In this document: positions 1-7,378 of the stretch, one piece after another | How positions within the stretch are numbered: position 1 is the stretch's first letter | Layout: the number at the start of each line of letters is the position of its first letter | Assembly: GCA_030036605.1 (NCBI GenBank) | Contig: DAOTRE010000005.1 | Location: 27,756-90,103 of the forward strand | Length of the DNA stretch: 62,348 nt | Direction of reading: 5' to 3' | Origin: Candidatus Megaera endosymbiont of Nemacystus decipiens | Lineage (GTDB): Bacteria; Pseudomonadota; Alphaproteobacteria; Rickettsiales; Rickettsiaceae | Notes under the pieces: model-generated | What the model was told of the DNA's origin: nothing | The model's input: the letters and a program-made list of their open reading frames with translations, nothing else | Database searches by the model: none | Translations under genes and position numbers: made by a program

Positions 1-4
1 ATTA

Positions 5-165
5 TTGTAGATTACATTGGAATAGAGCGATTTTTTAGTTTATCTTTGGCAATTTATTTATCATCTTATTTTCCTCAAATGGAGCAGCATTGCAGGAGAA
101 ATAAGACAATAACTAAATCACAAAATATTTTCTATAAAATACTCCTATTCCAATCTAATCTACAA
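5..165 (-). mobile_element. MITE-like palindromic element, family 1, copy 1
   Basis: A 161-bp non-coding element whose ends are imperfect inverted repeats of about 33 bp beginning TTGTAGATTACATTGGAATA. TA dinucleotides flank it at 3-4 and 166-167. It is nearly identical to the copy at 29820-29980 but inverted relative to it. The interior is also palindromic, so the whole element can fold back as one long hairpin with a loop near its centre. No transposase is encoded. TA flanks plus terminal inverted repeats suggest mobilisation by a Tc1/mariner/IS630-type transposase; this is inference. The open frame 46-237 across it is incidental. Confidence 0.8.
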
Positions 166-261
166 TATCAGTTGGTTCTACTCTTGCATTGTCCATATCA
201 AAACAATTTCTGTGTTTTTATTTTGACTTCTTTTTGACTTTTAGAAAATAAAAAATATGGC

Positions 262-290
262 TTGACTGAATCCAATTATCAGTATATTTT
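262..290 (+). promoter_or_regulatory. Candidate sigma-70 promoter for rpmG-rpsP
   Basis: TTGACT at 262-267 and TATTTT at 285-290 are separated by 17 bp, about 50 bp before the rpmG start. It lies in the only non-coding stretch ahead of these two ribosomal protein genes. The -10 box is weak. Confidence 0.45.
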
Positions 291-337
291 GTCTGTATTA
301 AATTTTAGAAATGCTATTTAGATAATTTGAGAAAACC

Positions 338-511
338 GTGTCCAAGAAAAAAAATAAAAATTTACTTGTAAGGCTTGTTAGTACAGCTGGTACAGGCTAT
401 TTTTTAGTAAAAAAACGTAACCCTAAAACTTTGACAGAAAAGCTTTCTTTTAGGAAATATGACCCTAAGGCACGTAAACATGTGCAGTTCAAAGAAGAAA
501 AAATGAAATAG
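338..511 (+). CDS. rpmG: 50S ribosomal protein L33
   Basis: A 57-residue protein read from a GTG start at 338, in a frame that continues to TAG at 509-511. It matches the compact, lysine-rich L33 family: after a run of lysines it has [16 protein letters not shown], then [12 protein letters not shown] and a conserved [11 protein letters not shown] tail. L33 is a small protein of the large subunit near the E site. Family length is 50-60 residues, so the gene is complete. No cysteine pair is present, so it is the zinc-free form. It lies 9 bp before rpsP and is probably co-transcribed with it. The GTG start makes it easy to miss in automatic annotation. Confidence 0.88.
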   Translation: MSKKKNKNLLVRLVSTAGTGYFLVKKRNPKTLTEKLSFRKYDPKARKHVQFKEEKMK

Positions 512-520
512 AGATTGATT

Positions 521-856
521 ATGGCAGTTAAAATTCGCTTGGCCAGAGGTGGTGCAAAAAAGAAACCCTATTATAGGATAGTTGTGGCAGATGCAAGAGC
601 TCCAAGGGATGGAAGCTTTATTGAAAAACTGGGCACATATAATCCTCTTTTGGAAAAAGATAACCCAGAACGCATTAATTTAAAAAAAGAAAGAATAGAG
701 CATTGGCTGACTCAGGGAGCGCAACCTACTGACAAAGTCATCTGTTTTATAAAATCCGCTGGAATAAAATTGTCAGATGCAATTTTAAGAAAGCTATCTA
801 TAAAAACTGCTGCTCAAACAACTAAACCATCTAGAAAAGAATTGAAAAAAGCTTAG
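521..856 (+). CDS. rpsP: 30S ribosomal protein S16
   Basis: A 111-residue S16 starting at ATG 521 ([11 protein letters not shown]), the typical family start; an upstream in-frame TTG at 515 would only add two residues. The conserved [13 protein letters not shown] and [14 protein letters not shown] blocks are present, followed by a basic tail. S16 is an assembly protein of the 30S body. In many bacteria rpsP begins an rpsP-rimM-trmD-rplS operon; here it follows rpmG and precedes a tRNA gene, while trmD-rplS lie about 3.5 kb away on the other strand and rimM is absent from the window. Confidence 0.97.
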   Translation: MAVKIRLARGGAKKKPYYRIVVADARAPRDGSFIEKLGTYNPLLEKDNPERINLKKERIEHWLTQGAQPTDKVICFIKSAGIKLSDAILRKLSIKTAAQTTKPSRKELKKA

Positions 857-884
857 AAACTATATATAATCTAATTCTCTTTGC

Positions 885-959
885 GCCGGATTAGCTCAAT
901 GGTAGAGCAACCGCCTTGTAAGCGGTAGGTTGTCAGTTCGAGTCCGACATCCGGCACCA
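885..959 (+). tRNA. trnT: tRNA-Thr (anticodon UGU)
   Basis: A full cloverleaf can be drawn. The acceptor stem pairs GCCGGAT at 885-891 with ATCCGGC at 949-955, the D arm contains TAGCTCAATGGTAGAGC, and the anticodon stem ACCGC/GCGGT encloses the loop CTTGTAA, giving anticodon TGT for threonine. The T arm contains GTTCGAGTC. The discriminator base is A at 956, and CCA is encoded at 957-959. It lies 28 bp after rpsP and 24 bp before the next gene. Confidence 0.95.
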
Positions 960-983
960 TCTCAAAGCTTTTACCTCAAAACT

Positions 984-1907
984 ATGGATAATAAATCTTT
1001 ATTAATTATAAAAAAATCCTTCCTAGTTTTATTGATTAGCTTCTTGTTGTTTATTTTTATATATCCAGTTGGATATTTTGTTCTAGAAACAAACAAAGAG
1101 GACCTTTACCATTCTGCACCTCCAAACAAAAAAGAAAAAGTTGAAGGCGTAATAAGCTATATAATTAACCTAGAAAGATCAAGAGATAGGTACGATTATG
1201 TGAAAAACTCTGTAGCCAATGTAGGGTTCGGAGTTCAAAGGATTGAAGCTGTTGATGGTTCAACGCTTTCTCAAGAAAAAATTGATCAGCTGGTAGATAT
1301 CAAGTCTTACAAATCTTTCCTTGGTCATTTACCCAAAAAAGGCACCATTGGTTGCTCTTTAAGCCATATCAAGGCTTGGGAAAAGTTTTTAGAATCTGGT
1401 TTTGAATTTGCTCTTATTTTTGAAGACGATGTAAGTTTTAACCACACTAAACTTAAATATATAGTTGGTGAGTTAATTACAAATTCTTCTCACCTTTGGG
1501 ATCTTGTTACTTTTGAAATACAACATAGAGGGTCTCCATTAAAAATTAAACAATTTGATAACGGGCAAAAGCTAGTTGCATATTTAACTGAAGTCACACA
1601 CGCTGGCGCTTATATAATAAATAGACATGCAGCTCAGAATCTTCTTTCTAAAGCCTTACCAATAAAAATGCCAGTGGATCACTATTTTACTAGGTCATGG
1701 GAATTAGATATCAAATTTACTGGGGTGCAAAATCCTCGCATAGCATATCAAACCTTCGGAGATTCTGATATCAATATTACGAAATCTGTTAATTCCAGTG
1801 ATTTAAGTATAAAGGATAGGTTTTTACGCTACATGTATAAGCTTCAGTCTTACATGATTAGGGTATTTCATAATTCCAAAATTTTTCTTTTGAACAAAGA
1901 AGGATAA
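984..1907 (+). CDS. Glycosyltransferase family 25 protein, membrane-anchored
   Basis: A 307-residue protein starting at ATG 984; an apparent upstream extension runs through tRNA-Thr and is not real. A hydrophobic segment at about residues 10-32 suggests an N-terminal membrane anchor. The rest matches GT25 (LPS-biosynthesis/procollagen galactosyltransferase-like): an YIINLERSRDRY nucleotide-sugar motif near residue 55, GTIGCSLSHIKAWE, and the acidic FALIFEDDV motif that usually binds the metal and sugar nucleotide. It probably adds a hexose to LPS or another surface glycan; substrate and acceptor cannot be read from the sequence. It is convergent with the SCO gene at 1939. Confidence 0.8.
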   Translation: MDNKSLLIIKKSFLVLLISFLLFIFIYPVGYFVLETNKEDLYHSAPPNKKEKVEGVISYIINLERSRDRYDYVKNSVANVGFGVQRIEAVDGSTLSQEKIDQLVDIKSYKSFLGHLPKKGTIGCSLSHIKAWEKFLESGFEFALIFEDDVSFNHTKLKYIVGELITNSSHLWDLVTFEIQHRGSPLKIKQFDNGQKLVAYLTEVTHAGAYIINRHAAQNLLSKALPIKMPVDHYFTRSWELDIKFTGVQNPRIAYQTFGDSDINITKSVNSSDLSIKDRFLRYMYKLQSYMIRVFHNSKIFLLNKEG

Positions 1908-1938
1908 GCTTGTACTTTACCTTATTCTAGCATTAGCG

Positions 1939-2580
1939 TTAGAGTGTTTTATAATTCACACGTATATATTCTATTATTTCTTTAGCTGTGTTACTCATAT
2001 AAAAATGCTTTATATACTTACCATCCCTACCCATTAAGTAAATAAAAGAGGAATGATCTAACATATATTTGTCATCATTTTTGTCGTGATTCTCAGCTAC
2101 GGCATAGTATACTTTATATAAATTAGTAACATTTCTAACCTGATCTTGACTACCGGTAAGTCCAATTATTTTACCATTAAAATGCTCAAGGTACTCTTTC
2201 ATCAAATTTTGAGTGTCACGCTTTGGGTCAACTGTAACAAAAATTGGCAATACATCCATACCATATTTTTCAAGCGTATTTATTACCTCGCTGATTTTTT
2301 GTAAAGAAGTAGGACAAATATCAGGACAAAAAGTGAACCCAAAATATATCAACGTAACTTTACCAAGCAAATCTTTATCAGTAAACTTATTACCCATTTG
2401 ATCAGTTAAAGTAAAACTTCCACCAATTCTAGCGCCATCACTAACATCACCACCTTGCCCAGCCAAAGGCTTGTCTACCAGGTCATTATTTAGTAAAATA
2501 AAGAGAGACAAACCCGCAATAATAATGCTACAAAATATAATTATTTTTGTTAGTTTGTTAGAATAATCATTATTTTTCAT
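1939..2580 (-). CDS. SCO1/SenC family copper chaperone for cytochrome oxidase
   Basis: A 213-residue protein with one N-terminal membrane segment (about residues 11-30) and a thioredoxin-fold domain outside the cytoplasm. The copper ligands expected in the family are visible: Cys85 and Cys89 in FTFCPDICP and His176 in MLDHSSF. SCO proteins deliver copper to, or reduce, the CuA site of cytochrome c oxidase subunit II. It starts 13 bp after the hemB stop, with GGGGA as a likely ribosome-binding site, so hemB and this gene probably form one operon, linking haem synthesis and oxidase assembly. Confidence 0.9.
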   Translation of the reverse strand: MKNNDYSNKLTKIIIFCSIIIAGLSLFILLNNDLVDKPLAGQGGDVSDGARIGGSFTLTDQMGNKFTDKDLLGKVTLIYFGFTFCPDICPTSLQKISEVINTLEKYGMDVLPIFVTVDPKRDTQNLMKEYLEHFNGKIIGLTGSQDQVRNVTNLYKVYYAVAENHDKNDDKYMLDHSSFIYLMGRDGKYIKHFYMSNTAKEIIEYIRVNYKTL

Positions 2581-2593
2581 TTTTATCAGTCCC

Positions 2594-3571
2594 CTAATTA
2601 ATTAAATCCGCAATTTCCAGTGCGGCATAAGTCAAAATAGCTTGAGCTCCCGCTCTTTTTATAGATGTGACAGATTCAATAATGGCTCTATCCCATTGCA
2701 ATATTTCATTAGCAACAGCAACCTTAATCATAGAGTATTCGCCACTAACTTGAAAAGCAAAAATAGGATTGCTAAATTTTTGTGTTGCAAGTGAAATAAT
2801 ATCAAGGGATGGCATAGCTGGCTTAATCATTAACATGTCAGCACCTTCGTTAATATCTTGTTCTATTTCGCGAATCGCTTCTTTAGAGTTGCGTATATCC
2901 ATCTGGTATGTAGCCTTAGACAAATATTTTTTCTGATTACTACTAACTGCATCTCGAAATGGACCATAAAAGCTAGAATTATATTTCGCTGCGTAAGACA
3001 AAATACTTACATTAGAGTGTCCTTCATTATCCAATGCTCTTCGTATAGTAATTATTCGACCATCCATCATATCTGAAGGTGCTATTATATCTACTCCAGA
3101 TTTCGCTAGTACCAAAGCCTGTTTTGAAAGCGCCGCAATGGTTTTGTCATTATCCACATCTCCATTTATAACGATTCCATCATGTCCATGATTAGTGTAA
3201 GGATCCAGCGCTACATCACAAATAACACCAATATCGGTAGGTGAATTTTTTAATGCCCTAACAGCGCGACAAACTAAGTTATCCATATTATATGCTTCAT
3301 CAGCATTATCAGATTTCAGAGAATTATCAATAGATGGAAATAACGCCACCGCCTTTATAGACCTAAGATGTGCCTCTTTAGCAATATCTACTAAATTATC
3401 AATTGAAATACGAAATACACCAGGCATAGTGGGTATTTCTTCTCTAATATTTTTACCTTCAACTATGAATATAGGCAATACCAAATTTTCAGGCGATAGA
3501 TTTGTTTCTGCATTCAAATCACGCAACCATTGGGCTTTTCTATTTCTTCTTAAACGCACTATAGGATACAT
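2594..3571 (-). CDS. hemB: Delta-aminolevulinic acid dehydratase (porphobilinogen synthase)
   Basis: A 325-residue cytoplasmic enzyme that condenses two 5-aminolevulinate molecules to porphobilinogen in haem synthesis. The two Schiff-base lysines are visible as Lys196 in SYAAKYNSSFYGPFRDA and Lys250 in MLMIKPAMPSLD. The N-terminus MYPIVRLRRNRKA and the NLVLPIFIVEGK segment are characteristic. Family length is about 320-340, so it is complete. The metal-binding region near residues 119-131 (CDVALDPYTNHGHDG) has only one cysteine, which fits the magnesium-type rather than the zinc-type enzyme. Confidence 0.97.
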   Translation of the reverse strand: MYPIVRLRRNRKAQWLRDLNAETNLSPENLVLPIFIVEGKNIREEIPTMPGVFRISIDNLVDIAKEAHLRSIKAVALFPSIDNSLKSDNADEAYNMDNLVCRAVRALKNSPTDIGVICDVALDPYTNHGHDGIVINGDVDNDKTIAALSKQALVLAKSGVDIIAPSDMMDGRIITIRRALDNEGHSNVSILSYAAKYNSSFYGPFRDAVSSNQKKYLSKATYQMDIRNSKEAIREIEQDINEGADMLMIKPAMPSLDIISLATQKFSNPIFAFQVSGEYSMIKVAVANEILQWDRAIIESVTSIKRAGAQAILTYAALEIADLIN

Positions 3572-3731
3572 ATTTCACGCCTATAAAAATTAAAACTTTC
3601 TTGAGTATAAGGAATAAACAAGAACTTGTCGATATCAATTCTAATAAAACTCAGGCATTTTAAAACTGGTATTTCAATGACAATATAAGAAGAGTCGTTG
3701 ATAAATTATGTATTATGTCGAACCTATATTA

Positions 3732-3933
3732 TAGTAATTTACAAAGAAGTATTGCTATACTATACGTATGCTGAGATTATATTACTTAATAATCGTTATG
3801 GCGAGCGCCAGCGTAGCCACCCAGAAAAAAATGATACAAACTGGATTTCTAACTTACAATGGCTTCACCTATCCTATGGCTCGCAGAGTGACTATAAGGG
3901 GATAATACAGCAACTCTTCTTTGTAAATTACTA
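3732..3933 (+). mobile_element. MITE-like palindromic element, family 2, copy A
   Basis: A 202-bp element bounded by inverted repeats of about 28 bp (TAGTAATTTACAAAGAAG at the left, its complement at the right). It aligns with the inverted copy at 55454-55648. TA precedes the left end; CA follows the right end, so the flank has decayed or differs. The middle holds a GC-rich run (3800-3822) that copy B lacks. It fills most of the 435-bp gap between hemB and rplS, which otherwise holds nothing I can recognise. No transposase is encoded. Confidence 0.75.
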
Positions 3934-4006
3934 CAAAAGAAAATCGATCTAGATATTCCATAGAAAATACGACACACTAGAGAGAACAACTTATAAAAAC
4001 AATTCT

Positions 4007-4375
4007 TTAAGAAACAAACCTTCTTTCACGGATTCTACTATTTCTAGCACTTAAGTATCTTAGATAGTGAAGCTTAGCTCTACGCACAATACCTCTTTTT
4101 TTCACTTCTATTTTTGCAACAATGGGTGAATATATCATGAATTTTCTTTCAACACCTTCATTGTGGCTAGTTTTTCTTACTACAAAAGAAGAAGCTATCC
4201 CCCTATTCCTTCTAGCAATCACAACACCTTCATAAGCCTGTATTCTTTCATTTGCGCCGTCAACCACTCTAACGCTAACACGCACAGTATCCCCGGCTCT
4301 AAAATCTGGTATTTCTTTGTTTTGTACCATTTTTTTAATTTGATCTTGCTCAAATTGTTCTACAATATTTGTCAT
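4007..4375 (-). CDS. rplS: 50S ribosomal protein L19
   Basis: A 122-residue L19 with the conserved blocks [37 protein letters not shown] and [19 protein letters not shown]19 sits at the 30S-50S interface. Length fits the family (about 115-140). It starts 18 bp after the trmD stop, the usual trmD-rplS order, and is the last gene before the family 2 MITE-like element. Confidence 0.97.
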   Translation of the reverse strand: MTNIVEQFEQDQIKKMVQNKEIPDFRAGDTVRVSVRVVDGANERIQAYEGVVIARRNRGIASSFVVRKTSHNEGVERKFMIYSPIVAKIEVKKRGIVRRAKLHYLRYLSARNSRIRERRFVS

Positions 4376-4393
4376 AATATTCTCTCAAATAAC

Positions 4394-5095
4394 TTATTTA
4401 CGGCGATTATCACTGCTTTTATTTTTTGACCTGGTTATCTCCAGGGACTGGCTTATTTTCCACTCTTTGATCAGCTTATGGTTACCGGAAAGCAGCACTT
4501 CTGGAACTTTTTTCTCTCGCCACTGAATCGGTTTAGTATATAAAGGATGTTCTATTAATTTCATTCCATCTTTTTCCGTTTCAAACGACTCTTCTTTCAG
4601 GGTTTCTTCATTAGATAAAACCCCTGGTAAGAGACGAATGACACTATCCAAAAGAGCTAATGCTCCTGGCTCACCACCAGATAATATATAGTCACCCAAG
4701 CTAATTTGGGTCACATTATACTCTTGAATTACCCTTTCGTCAATCCCTTCAAAGCGTCCACACAAAATAATTATATCTTTTTTCTTTGATAGCTGTTTAG
4801 CAAGAGATTGATCAAATGTTTTTCCTCTTGGAGATAGATAGTATATCTCCGAGTTTGGTACAATCTCTAGAGCCCGATCTAACGCGTTGCCCAAAACATC
4901 AGGTCTGAGAATTAGTCCATTACCACCTCCACATGCGGTAGAATCTACATTTTGATGCTTTGTAATTCCAAAATCACGAATATTTATCGTTTCATATGAC
5001 CAGATCTTATTCTTAAAGGCTTTACCAGCCAAAGAAAAGCCTAGAGTCCCAGGAAACATCTCAGGAAACAAAGTAAGTAATATAACTCTAAACAT
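4394..5095 (-). CDS. trmD: tRNA (guanine37-N1)-methyltransferase
   Basis: A 233-residue trefoil-knot (SPOUT) methyltransferase that makes m1G37 in tRNAs and so prevents +1 frameshifting. Family signatures are the N-terminus [15 protein letters not shown], the [12 protein letters not shown] loop, [12 protein letters not shown] and [20 protein letters not shown], which form the knotted S-adenosylmethionine site. The length is standard. It is the first gene of a trmD-rplS pair and is divergent from rimP; rimM and rpsP, its usual partners, are not adjacent. Confidence 0.97.
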   Translation of the reverse strand: MFRVILLTLFPEMFPGTLGFSLAGKAFKNKIWSYETINIRDFGITKHQNVDSTACGGGNGLILRPDVLGNALDRALEIVPNSEIYYLSPRGKTFDQSLAKQLSKKKDIIILCGRFEGIDERVIQEYNVTQISLGDYILSGGEPGALALLDSVIRLLPGVLSNEETLKEESFETEKDGMKLIEHPLYTKPIQWREKKVPEVLLSGNHKLIKEWKISQSLEITRSKNKSSDNRRK

Positions 5096-5168
5096 TTATT
5101 TTATTTTTGGGTAAATACTGTGGTATAGCTTAATCTAACTTACTTTACTAAGCAATAAAAATAAATGC

Positions 5169-5197
5169 TTGAAGTTTTGCTTAATCTATTATATCAT
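5169..5197 (+). promoter_or_regulatory. Candidate promoter for rimP-nusA-infB-rbfA
   Basis: TTGAAG at 5169-5174 is followed by TATATC after 15 bp or TATCAT (5192-5197) after 17 bp. It would give a leader of about 100 nt before rimP that contains the hairpin at 5248-5267. Several AT-rich alternatives exist. Confidence 0.35.
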
Positions 5198-5247
5198 TTC
5201 TGGTAATTAAATATGTTTAGATTGTTATTTAAGGTGAGCTTCTACAG

Positions 5248-5267
5248 AAAAAGGGGCTTGCCTTTTT
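5248..5267 (+). other. Hairpin in the rimP leader, terminator-like
   Basis: AAAAAGG and CCTTTTT form a 7-bp stem around the loop GGCTTG, followed by T and AA. It lies about 36 bp before the rimP start, in a divergent intergenic region where no gene ends. It could act as an attenuator for the rimP-nusA operon; the stem is short and mostly A/T, so this is uncertain. Confidence 0.35.
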
Positions 5268-5303
5268 TAACATTTTGTAAATTTTTGCTTAAAAAACTGA
5301 CTA

Positions 5304-5792
5304 ATGGAAGAGAAAATTAAAGGCTTAATAGAAGAGACAGTAAACTCGCTTGGTTTCAATATAGTGCAAGTAGTGCTAAAAGGTAGCAATCAGAAGATTC
5401 TAGAGATCTTGATTGAAAATAAAGATGGGAATAAAATAGAAGTGGGAGATTGTCAGCTGGTAAGTAAGAATGTATCAGCAATTTTAGATGTGGAAGATAT
5501 AATTTTAGACAGGTATTTTTTAGAAGTGTCTTCAGCGGGTCTTGAAAGACCTATAGTAACACTAGATGATTACAAAAGGTTTTGTAATAAAGAAATAAAA
5601 ATACGCCTAAAAACTCCTATAAATAATAGCTCTTCCTTTAGGGGTAAGCTTTTAGGAGTCAATGAGGATAATTTGATTATTATTAAATCCAAAGATGCAG
5701 AATTATCATTCGAGTTTGATAATATTAAAAATGGTAAATTAGTGATGACAGACGATATGTTTAAAGAATTGTTAAATAAAAATAGTATTTAG
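5304..5792 (+). CDS. rimP: Ribosome maturation factor RimP
   Basis: A 162-residue protein with the two-domain RimP pattern: an N-terminal alpha/beta domain (GFNIVQVVLKGSNQKILEILIENKDG), the signature LEVSSAGLERPI near residue 77, and a C-terminal Sm-like barrel. RimP promotes 30S maturation by helping S12 and other proteins dock on 16S rRNA. It is directly followed by nusA (17 bp), the standard rimP-nusA-infB-rbfA order. Length is normal. Confidence 0.93.
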   Translation: MEEKIKGLIEETVNSLGFNIVQVVLKGSNQKILEILIENKDGNKIEVGDCQLVSKNVSAILDVEDIILDRYFLEVSSAGLERPIVTLDDYKRFCNKEIKIRLKTPINNSSSFRGKLLGVNEDNLIIIKSKDAELSFEFDNIKNGKLVMTDDMFKELLNKNSI

Positions 5793-5809
5793 ATTTAAGA
5801 GTTAATAAT

Positions 5810-7303
5810 ATGGATAATTTTGGTAAAGCAGAAATACTTCAAATAATTGATGCGGTTGCAAGGGAACGAAGCGTTCCAAAAACTAGCTTAATAGAGGCAA
5901 TGGAAGATGCTATACAAGTTGCTGGCAAGAAAAAATATGGACTAGATCATAACATAACAGTAAATATTGATACTAATACAGGAAAAATAAGTCTTTATAG
6001 AATACGTAAGGTAGTAGAAAATCTAGAAAATATTGCACAAGAGATTTTGCTAGAAGATGCAATTTTAATTAAGGAAGATGCAAAAATCGGCGATGATGTC
6101 ATGGAATTATTACCTCCTATAGATTTAGGAAGAGTTGCCGCTCAAACCGCTAAACAAGTAATTACCCAGAGAGTTAGCGAGGTTGAGAGGGAAAGTCAGT
6201 ATGAAATATACAAAGATCGCCAAGGTGATATAATGACTGGAACAGTAAAAAGAATAGAGTCCGGTAATATAATAGTCGATATTGGTCGTGCAGAAGCTAT
6301 TTTGCATAGAAGCCAACAAATTAGAGGAGAAAGATACGAAATAGGAAGCCGTATTAAATCATATGTTCAAGAAATAAAGAAAGAAACAAAGGGACCGCAG
6401 ATTTTCTTATCAAGAACCGATGATAGATTTCTAAAAAAACTATTTGAAACTGAAGTGCCTGAAATTTATGACAATGCTATAGAGATAAAAGCAGTCGCAA
6501 GAGAACCTGGTTCAAAAGCAAAAATAGCTGTCTATGCAGCAGATATATCTATCGATGCAGTTGGTTGTTGCGTAGGGATGAGAGGCGCTAGAGTAAAGGC
6601 AATCACAGACCAGTTGTCTGGCGAAAAAATAGACGTTATTAACTGGGATAGTAACATAGCACAATTTGTCATTAATGCCATGACCCCTGCATCTATTAGC
6701 AAAATTGTATTCAACGAAGAGAAGAAAAAGCTTGAAACTATAGTTCCGGAGAGTCAACTCAGCTTAGCAATAGGAGCAAGAGGTCAAAACGTAAGACTAG
6801 CATCAAAATTAACAGGCTGGACAATAGACATAATGACAGAAGATCAAGAATCAAAGCGCAGAAATGAAGATTTTATTAATACTACTAAATTATTCATAGA
6901 GAACTTGGATATTGACGAAGTAATGGCACAGTTATTGTCTGTTGAGGGATATAATACCATTGAACAAGTAGCTTATTGTGATCCTAACACATTAAAATCT
7001 ATTGAAGGCTTCGACGAAAATTTAGTAGATTCTCTGAAAGAACGTGCAATGCTTTACTTACAAAGTCAAAATGAGAAAATAGTCGAGGATCTTGAAAAGT
7101 TGGGAGTAGAACAAGAGTTATTAGATACTTTAGAGTTGCCACCGGAGTATATTTTAAAGCTTGCCGAATTTGGTATAAAAACAATAGAAGATTTAGCAGA
7201 GGTTACCGTCGAAGAAATTGCTGAGATTGTTCCAGAAAATATTTTCTCTAAAGAAGATGTAGAAAAGTTAATAGATAAGGCAAAAACTCAATCATCTGAA
7301 TAA
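5810..7303 (+). CDS. nusA: Transcription termination/antitermination factor NusA
   Basis: A 497-residue NusA: N-terminal RNA polymerase-binding domain (about 1-130), S1 domain near 135-200 (IMTGTVKRIESGNIIVDIGRAEAIL), two KH domains (GMRGARVKAI and LAIGARGQNVRLAS), and a C-terminal helix-hairpin-helix region after residue 350 with two acidic repeats, typical of proteobacterial NusA. It modulates pausing, Rho-independent termination and antitermination on rRNA operons. It sits between rimP and infB, 75 bp from the latter. Confidence 0.97.
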   Translation: MDNFGKAEILQIIDAVARERSVPKTSLIEAMEDAIQVAGKKKYGLDHNITVNIDTNTGKISLYRIRKVVENLENIAQEILLEDAILIKEDAKIGDDVMELLPPIDLGRVAAQTAKQVITQRVSEVERESQYEIYKDRQGDIMTGTVKRIESGNIIVDIGRAEAILHRSQQIRGERYEIGSRIKSYVQEIKKETKGPQIFLSRTDDRFLKKLFETEVPEIYDNAIEIKAVAREPGSKAKIAVYAADISIDAVGCCVGMRGARVKAITDQLSGEKIDVINWDSNIAQFVINAMTPASISKIVFNEEKKKLETIVPESQLSLAIGARGQNVRLASKLTGWTIDIMTEDQESKRRNEDFINTTKLFIENLDIDEVMAQLLSVEGYNTIEQVAYCDPNTLKSIEGFDENLVDSLKERAMLYLQSQNEKIVEDLEKLGVEQELLDTLELPPEYILKLAEFGIKTIEDLAEVTVEEIAEIVPENIFSKEDVEKLIDKAKTQSSE

Positions 7304-7378
7304 ACTCAAAAAAACAGGCATATTTAATCTGGATTAAGTGTCCATTTTGAATTTTATAATTATATAAAGCAAAGACAA

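Noticed and set aside
46..237. Short open frame near the window start
   Set aside because: It runs through the MITE-like element and beyond, with no protein-like features.
930..983. Extension of the GT25 protein upstream (MSVRVRHPAPSQSF)
   Set aside because: These codons lie inside tRNA-Thr; the ATG at 984 precedes the membrane segment and is the better start.
3698..3952. 84-residue open frame between hemB and rplS
   Set aside because: It coincides with family 2 copy A. The shared NDTNWI peptide is noted as a finding, but there is no evidence of a gene.
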